From: Stigmatella erecta
GTDB taxonomy: Bacteria; Myxococcota; Myxococcia; Myxococcales; Myxococcaceae
Direction: 5' to 3'
Length of the DNA: 64,000 bases
Assembly (NCBI RefSeq): GCF_900111745.1
Contig: NZ_FOIJ01000018.1
Coordinates: forward strand, 62,001-126,000
This document shows, in pieces, positions 60,248-64,000 of this stretch. Under the pieces are notes generated by a model. The model was not told the DNA's origin, ran no database searches, and worked only from the letters and a program-made list of their open reading frames with translations. Position numbers and translations under genes: made by a program. Each line of letters begins with the position of its first letter. The first letter of the stretch is position 1.

Positions 60248-61843
60248 ATGAGACAGCAACCCTTGGTGGACATCTCGACGGTGGACGCGGTGGAGCGCCA
60301 GCGCGGGCAGCCCTCCGCGCCGCTCGTGCCCGCGCTGACCCTCGTGTCTCACCCCGTGGCGGATCGCGCGGGAGAGCGCGTGTTGCTCTCCCCCCTGCGG
60401 GGCGTGGCCCTCTCGCGCAACGAGCCTGCCTTCATGCGCCCGGGCCAGGGGACCGGCATGCACCTGGCGGATCCGTTCCTGAGCCGCAAGCCCGTGACGT
60501 TCTTCGCGCAGCCGGACGGACGTGTCCGGCTGGAGCCGGGCGAGGGCAGCCGCGTGGCCGTGGCGGGGCTCGTGCTCGAAGGGCCGTGGGAGTTCTCCGC
60601 CGAAGAGGTGGCAGCCGGGGTGCCGCTGGAGCTGGCCGGGCGCGTGGTGCTGCTACTGCATCTGGCGGAGCCTGCCTCGGTGGAGGCGCCGGACGCGCTG
60701 GGCATGGTGGGCAGCAGCGTGGGCCTTCAGCGCGTGCGCCGGCTCATCGAGCAGGTGGCGGACCTGAACGTGCCGGTGCTCATCCGGGGAGAAACAGGTT
60801 CGGGCAAGGAGCTGATCGCCCAGGCCATCCACCGGCGAAGCCCCCGCCGCAACAAGCCCTTCGTGAGCGTGAATCTGGGCGCCATCCCCAAGGAGCTGGC
60901 GGCCGTGGAGCTGTTCGGCGCGCGCAAGGGCGCCTTCACGGGCTCGGTGCGGGACCAGGAGGGTTTCTTCCAGGCAGCCCACGGCGGCACGCTCTTCCTG
61001 GACGAGGTGGGTGAGGCTCCGCCCGAGGTTCAGGTGATGCTGCTGCGCGTGCTGGGCACCGGGGAAATCTACCCCGTGGGCGAGCGCTCCCCCGTCACCG
61101 TGGACGTGCGGCTGGTGGCCGCGACGGATGCGCTGCTGGAGCAGCAGATTCAAGAGGGCCGCTTCAAGGCGCCCCTGCTGCACCGGCTCTCGGGGTTCGC
61201 CATCCGCGTGCCGCCCCTGCGGGAGCGGCGTGAGGACGTGGGGGTGCTGTTCCACCACTTCGCCCGCGAGGAGCTGGAGCCGCTCGGCGAGCTCAAGCGC
61301 CTGAGCCCGGAGGAGGCCACGGCCGAGCCCTGGCTGCCCCCGGCGCTGGCGGTGCGGCTGGTGCGCCATGACTGGCCCGGCAACATCCGGCAGCTTCGCA
61401 ACGTGGTGCGGCAGCTCGTCATCGGCAACCGGGGCCAGCCCCGCCTCCAGCTCGATGCCCAGCTCGAAGCGGAGCTGGCCACGCTGAACGCCGCGGCCTC
61501 GGGCCGGCCCAGCGAGAAGCCCGCGGCTCTCGCGGCGAGTGCCTCGCCCCGCCGCAAGCCCTCGGACATCACCTCCCAGGAGCTGCTGGCCGCGCTCCGG
61601 GAGAGTGGCTGGGAGTTCCAGGCCGCCGCGGACCGGCTGGGCATCTTCCGCACGTCCATCTACGACTTGATCGAACGCAGCCCCGGCATCCGCACCGCGG
61701 GCTCGCTGAGCGTGGAGGAGCTGAAGCGCTGCCACCGGGAGTGCGCGGGGGACGTGAACGCCATGGTGCGCAAGCTCGAGGTGTCCAAGCGGGCCCTGGT
61801 CCGCAGGCTCAAGGAGCTGGGACTGGGCGCCCAGGAGGGATGA
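60248..61843 (+). CDS. FHA-like/AAA+ enhancer-binding-type regulator with GAFTGS loop
   Basis: The 531-residue regulator has an N-terminal region (about 1-150) with an FHA-like stretch (GEGSRVAVAGLVLEGPWEFS), then a sigma54-interaction AAA+ domain (about 160-405) with Walker A GETGSGKELIAQ, loop KGAFTGSVRDQEGF, Walker B GGTLFLDEVGE and PLRERREDVGVLFHHF. The C-terminus has two Fis-type helix-turn-helix units: EFQAAADRLGIFRTSIYDLI and GDVNAMVRKLEVSKRALVRR. The activation loop reads GAFTGS rather than GAFTGA. It belongs to the myxobacterial bEBP class; the target is unknown. It starts 93 nt after the GT-A-like gene. Confidence 0.82.
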   Translation: MRQQPLVDISTVDAVERQRGQPSAPLVPALTLVSHPVADRAGERVLLSPLRGVALSRNEPAFMRPGQGTGMHLADPFLSRKPVTFFAQPDGRVRLEPGEGSRVAVAGLVLEGPWEFSAEEVAAGVPLELAGRVVLLLHLAEPASVEAPDALGMVGSSVGLQRVRRLIEQVADLNVPVLIRGETGSGKELIAQAIHRRSPRRNKPFVSVNLGAIPKELAAVELFGARKGAFTGSVRDQEGFFQAAHGGTLFLDEVGEAPPEVQVMLLRVLGTGEIYPVGERSPVTVDVRLVAATDALLEQQIQEGRFKAPLLHRLSGFAIRVPPLRERREDVGVLFHHFAREELEPLGELKRLSPEEATAEPWLPPALAVRLVRHDWPGNIRQLRNVVRQLVIGNRGQPRLQLDAQLEAELATLNAAASGRPSEKPAALAASASPRRKPSDITSQELLAALRESGWEFQAAADRLGIFRTSIYDLIERSPGIRTAGSLSVEELKRCHRECAGDVNAMVRKLEVSKRALVRRLKELGLGAQEG

Positions 61844-61846
61844 GCG

Positions 61847-62392
61847 ATGGAAAGGATGAGCATGCAGCCGAAGTGGGTATCGAAGTGGAATGGGAGCGGT
61901 CTTCGCGCGGGGCGGGTGCTGCTGGGAACGGCCCTCTTCGCGGTGGCGGCGTGCAAGAGCGCGGGCCACTCCAGCGAACAGCGTGCGAGTGAGGCGGCGG
62001 GGGCTTCAATGGAGCGCTGCCAGGGCAACCTGCGCTCCGCCCAGCGGCAGGTGGCCTACCTCGTCGGGTGTGATGGCTTGAGTACGCGAATGCAGTGCGC
62101 CTTCCAGGGCGCCAGGGTCGAGTTCAAGTCGGATTGCGACCAGCACGTCGACATCTACTTCAGTGAGCCCGAGACGCTGTTCACGAGCAAGAAGGCCCAC
62201 ATCGGCCTGAAGAACAAAGGCGATGCGCAGACGGAGACGGTGGGCTCCGACGGCGGGAACCACTGCGTGTGTGTCGGCGAAGCCCTGTGTGACAGCAATG
62301 CCTGCTTCCAGTTCGGCCGCGAGTCCAAGACGGGCAGCCTGGATGTGTACACGAGCGGTCCCGGAGACGACGACGAGCACAAGCCACGGTAG
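61847..62392 (+). CDS. Cys-rich lipoprotein downstream of the regulator
   Basis: The 181-residue product starts at the ATG at 61847, 3 nt after the regulator stop, with GGAGGG in front. It has a basic N-terminus and lipobox-like TALFAVAACKS. The mature region includes about eight cysteines (CQGNL, GCDGLSTRMQCAFQG, SDCDQHVDIY, CVCVGEALCDSNACF), likely disulfide-bonded. No family is recognised. Tight spacing suggests co-expression with the regulator. Confidence 0.62.
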   Translation: MERMSMQPKWVSKWNGSGLRAGRVLLGTALFAVAACKSAGHSSEQRASEAAGASMERCQGNLRSAQRQVAYLVGCDGLSTRMQCAFQGARVEFKSDCDQHVDIYFSEPETLFTSKKAHIGLKNKGDAQTETVGSDGGNHCVCVGEALCDSNACFQFGRESKTGSLDVYTSGPGDDDEHKPR

Positions 62393-62401
62393 GCCGTGAC
62401 G

Positions 62402-64000
62402 TCACGGCCGGGAGTGCCAGCGGTTCCAGCCGTGGGTGAGGTGCGGGTTGGCTTTCAGCGCCGCCTGGATGTCCTTCTGGGCTTGCAGCCGCTCCGGGGC
62501 CTCCCGTTCCAGGCGGAACCCCGCCTGGAGCAGCAGGGCCTCGGGCCAGGCGGGATGGACGGCGAGCAGCTCGCCGGCCAGGGCCAGGCCCCGCGTCAGG
62601 GGCGGCAGCGGATCCCTCCCGGCCTTCTTTCGCCACCGGACCCAGTCCTGGCACAGGTGGCCAAAGGCGGCGCGGTGCTCCGGGCTCCGGGGCAGGAGCA
62701 GGAGGGTCTTCTCGAAGGCTTGCGCTGCTTGCGCGAAGGTCTCGTCCGCGGGGGGAGCAGGCTGCCGGGCCATCCACCGGGCACGGAGCCCCAGCACCTC
62801 GGCCCGGATGCGCCAAGCCTCCGGCTCCTCGGGGTTGAGCCGGAAGGACTGGGCGAGGGCCTCCTCGGCCTTCGCCAGGTCTGGCTCGGGAGTCCTCGCG
62901 CGCTCCAGGGCGAAGGCGGCTCGGAGCGCGCGCCCCTTGGCCACATTCGCCCAGGGGGCCGCCTGGCCTGGAAGCCGCGAGAGGGCTTGTTGGTAGGCGG
63001 CCTCGGCCGCGCGAAGCTCGGGCTCTGGATCTTCCCCCAGGGCAAGCTGGTACGCGGCCCGCGTGGCGTGGATCTCTCCCACGTTGTTCTGGCCCCAGCC
63101 CTGCTGTGGGGCGACGGCGATGGCCCGCGCGTAGGCGGCCTGGGCCTGATCCAGCAGGCGGAAGGGGTCTTCTCCCCGGTCCCAGGCCTCCCGCGCTTGC
63201 CCGGCCAGGGCGATGCCCAGCCCATTGTGGAGGGGGGCCACCTGGGCGTTGATGCCAATGCCCCGCTGGAACAGCTCCGCCGCCGTGGTGAGGTCCGGCC
63301 GGGCATCGCCTCCACTGCTCCGGCGCCGGGAGGCCAGCTCCGTGTGAAGCGTTCCGCCCAGGAACCAGGCCACGAAGTTCTGCGGGTTGAGGGCCCGTGA
63401 TTTCTCGAGCGCGAGCCGGGCCTGCTCCAGGTCGGCGAGGGGGTCCACGGCGCGGGTGCCCGAGGCCCGCTTGAGGTAGGCCTGCCCGAGGTTGATCCAC
63501 GCATCCGGCAGGTTCTCATCGAGCTGGATGGCCTGGCGGTACGCCGCGATGGCCTGGGCCTGATGGGCGGAGGGGTCCGCGCCCGTCTGGTCCTCATGGT
63601 CCGCCCAGACGCGGAAGAGCAGCCCCCGGGTGGCGTGGAACTCGTAGTCCTGGTCCTTCGGCGGCAGGGCGTCGAAGGCCCCGAGCGCGAGCTTCAGGGG
63701 CTCGCCCGGGTCCTCTCCCCGGCCCTGCCGGGCGCGGGCCTGGCGCAGCAGGCTCTGGCCCAGCTCCCTGCGGGCCCGCGAGTCTCCCGGCGCCACGGCC
63801 AGCGCGGCCCGCGCGGAGGCGATCGCCTTCTGGAGGGTCTCCTCCGCGGAGCCCCCCTTGTTGAGCTGATCCTCCGCCAGCCGGTTGTGGAAGCGGGCCT
63901 CCCAGAAGCGCGCCTCGGCGGAGTCCGCGTCGGCCACGAGGGCCCGCGCCACGGCCTCGAGGCCCCGCGTGTACGCGGGCAGGACGTTCCCCCGGCCATA
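62402..64000 (-). CDS. TPR repeat protein, 5'-truncated by window edge (probably C-terminus of a Ser/Thr kinase)
   Basis: The frame is open from position 64000 (TAT, Tyr) to the TGA at 62402, giving 533 residues with no start in the window. It consists of tandem TPR-like repeats with Ala-rich helices: AIAAYRQAIQLDENLPDAWI, ARLALEKSRALNPQNFVAWF, AQAAYARAIAVAPQQGWGQ and AEEALAQSFRLNPEEPEAWR. In myxobacteria this style of repeat often forms the C-terminal half of serine/threonine kinases whose N-terminal kinase would lie beyond 64000; that is inference. The spacing of linkers with GEDP motifs supports a regular solenoid. Confidence 0.75.
   Translation of the reverse strand, partial: YGRGNVLPAYTRGLEAVARALVADADSAEARFWEARFHNRLAEDQLNKGGSAEETLQKAIASARAALAVAPGDSRARRELGQSLLRQARARQGRGEDPGEPLKLALGAFDALPPKDQDYEFHATRGLLFRVWADHEDQTGADPSAHQAQAIAAYRQAIQLDENLPDAWINLGQAYLKRASGTRAVDPLADLEQARLALEKSRALNPQNFVAWFLGGTLHTELASRRRSSGGDARPDLTTAAELFQRGIGINAQVAPLHNGLGIALAGQAREAWDRGEDPFRLLDQAQAAYARAIAVAPQQGWGQNNVGEIHATRAAYQLALGEDPEPELRAAEAAYQQALSRLPGQAAPWANVAKGRALRAAFALERARTPEPDLAKAEEALAQSFRLNPEEPEAWRIRAEVLGLRARWMARQPAPPADETFAQAAQAFEKTLLLLPRSPEHRAAFGHLCQDWVRWRKKAGRDPLPPLTRGLALAGELLAVHPAWPEALLLQAGFRLEREAPERLQAQKDIQAALKANPHLTHGWNRWHSRP

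Noticed and set aside
1-64000. tRNA, rRNA, CRISPR arrays, insertion sequences or attachment sites
   Set aside because: Nothing with cloverleaf structure, direct-repeat arrays, transposase motifs or terminal inverted repeats was found by eye; a dedicated search could still find a small RNA.

Overview
The window is GC-rich and densely coded. Its codon bias, many short Cys-containing lipoproteins, a MYXO-CTERM-like sorting tail, large PAS/GAF hybrid signalling proteins, and a long TPR protein of the kind fused to Ser/Thr kinases suggest a myxobacterium (Myxococcota, probably suborder Cystobacterineae). That placement is inferred from style and gene families. No rRNA, tRNA, CRISPR array or insertion sequence was recognised.

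Left part (1-25.4 kb): a LodA/GoxA-type quinoprotein (cut by the window edge) lies behind a diheme cytochrome c with three unusual Cys-pair repeats. Next come a DUF1801 gene joined to a remnant of another gene, lipoproteins, a zinc-ribbon protein, an outer-membrane protein and an EcsC-like protein. A secreted carbohydrate pair follows (GH43-like propeller; four discoidin domains plus an amylase-like barrel). After that are a class C-like serine hydrolase, a histidine phosphatase, a subtilase, a BoxB-type epoxidase without its partners, a CE2-like esterase, Ohr, a DUF4139 protein, a class A-like serine hydrolase and a repeat-built lipoprotein.

Middle (25.6-49.6 kb): envelope proteins, a three-gene operon ending in a MYXO-CTERM-like trypsin-fold protease, a membrane-anchored GspE/PilB-like ATPase with a PEGA protein, an amidohydrolase, a rhomboid protease, an epoxide hydrolase-like enzyme, RNase Z, a DUF2293 protein, PurL, a multi-sensor histidine kinase, a cold-shock protein with a structured leader, and smaller genes.

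Right part (49.7-60.2 kb) is the most interesting. Two HlyD-type adaptors and a C39-peptidase ABC exporter form an export operon. Nearby are a GT-B glycosyltransferase whose C-terminus looks like a PqqD/RRE domain, a GT-A transferase with a GT7C-like motif, a third GT-A-like protein, and a 558-residue protein of unknown family. Upstream of that protein I found a 54-residue peptide gene with a strong ribosome-binding site, a classic double-glycine leader and a 22-residue core holding two vicinal cysteine pairs. A palindrome sits between the peptide and the divergent transferase. Together these genes look like an undescribed, possibly glycosylated, Cys-rich RiPP (bacteriocin-like) system: the peptide would be recognised through the leader, modified, cleaved after Gly-Gly and exported. 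The linkage is inference.

The right end holds a bEBP-type regulator (FHA-like domain, AAA+ domain with a GAFTGS loop, two Fis-type helix-turn-helix units), a Cys-rich lipoprotein coupled to it, and the C-terminal part of a TPR protein cut by the window edge.
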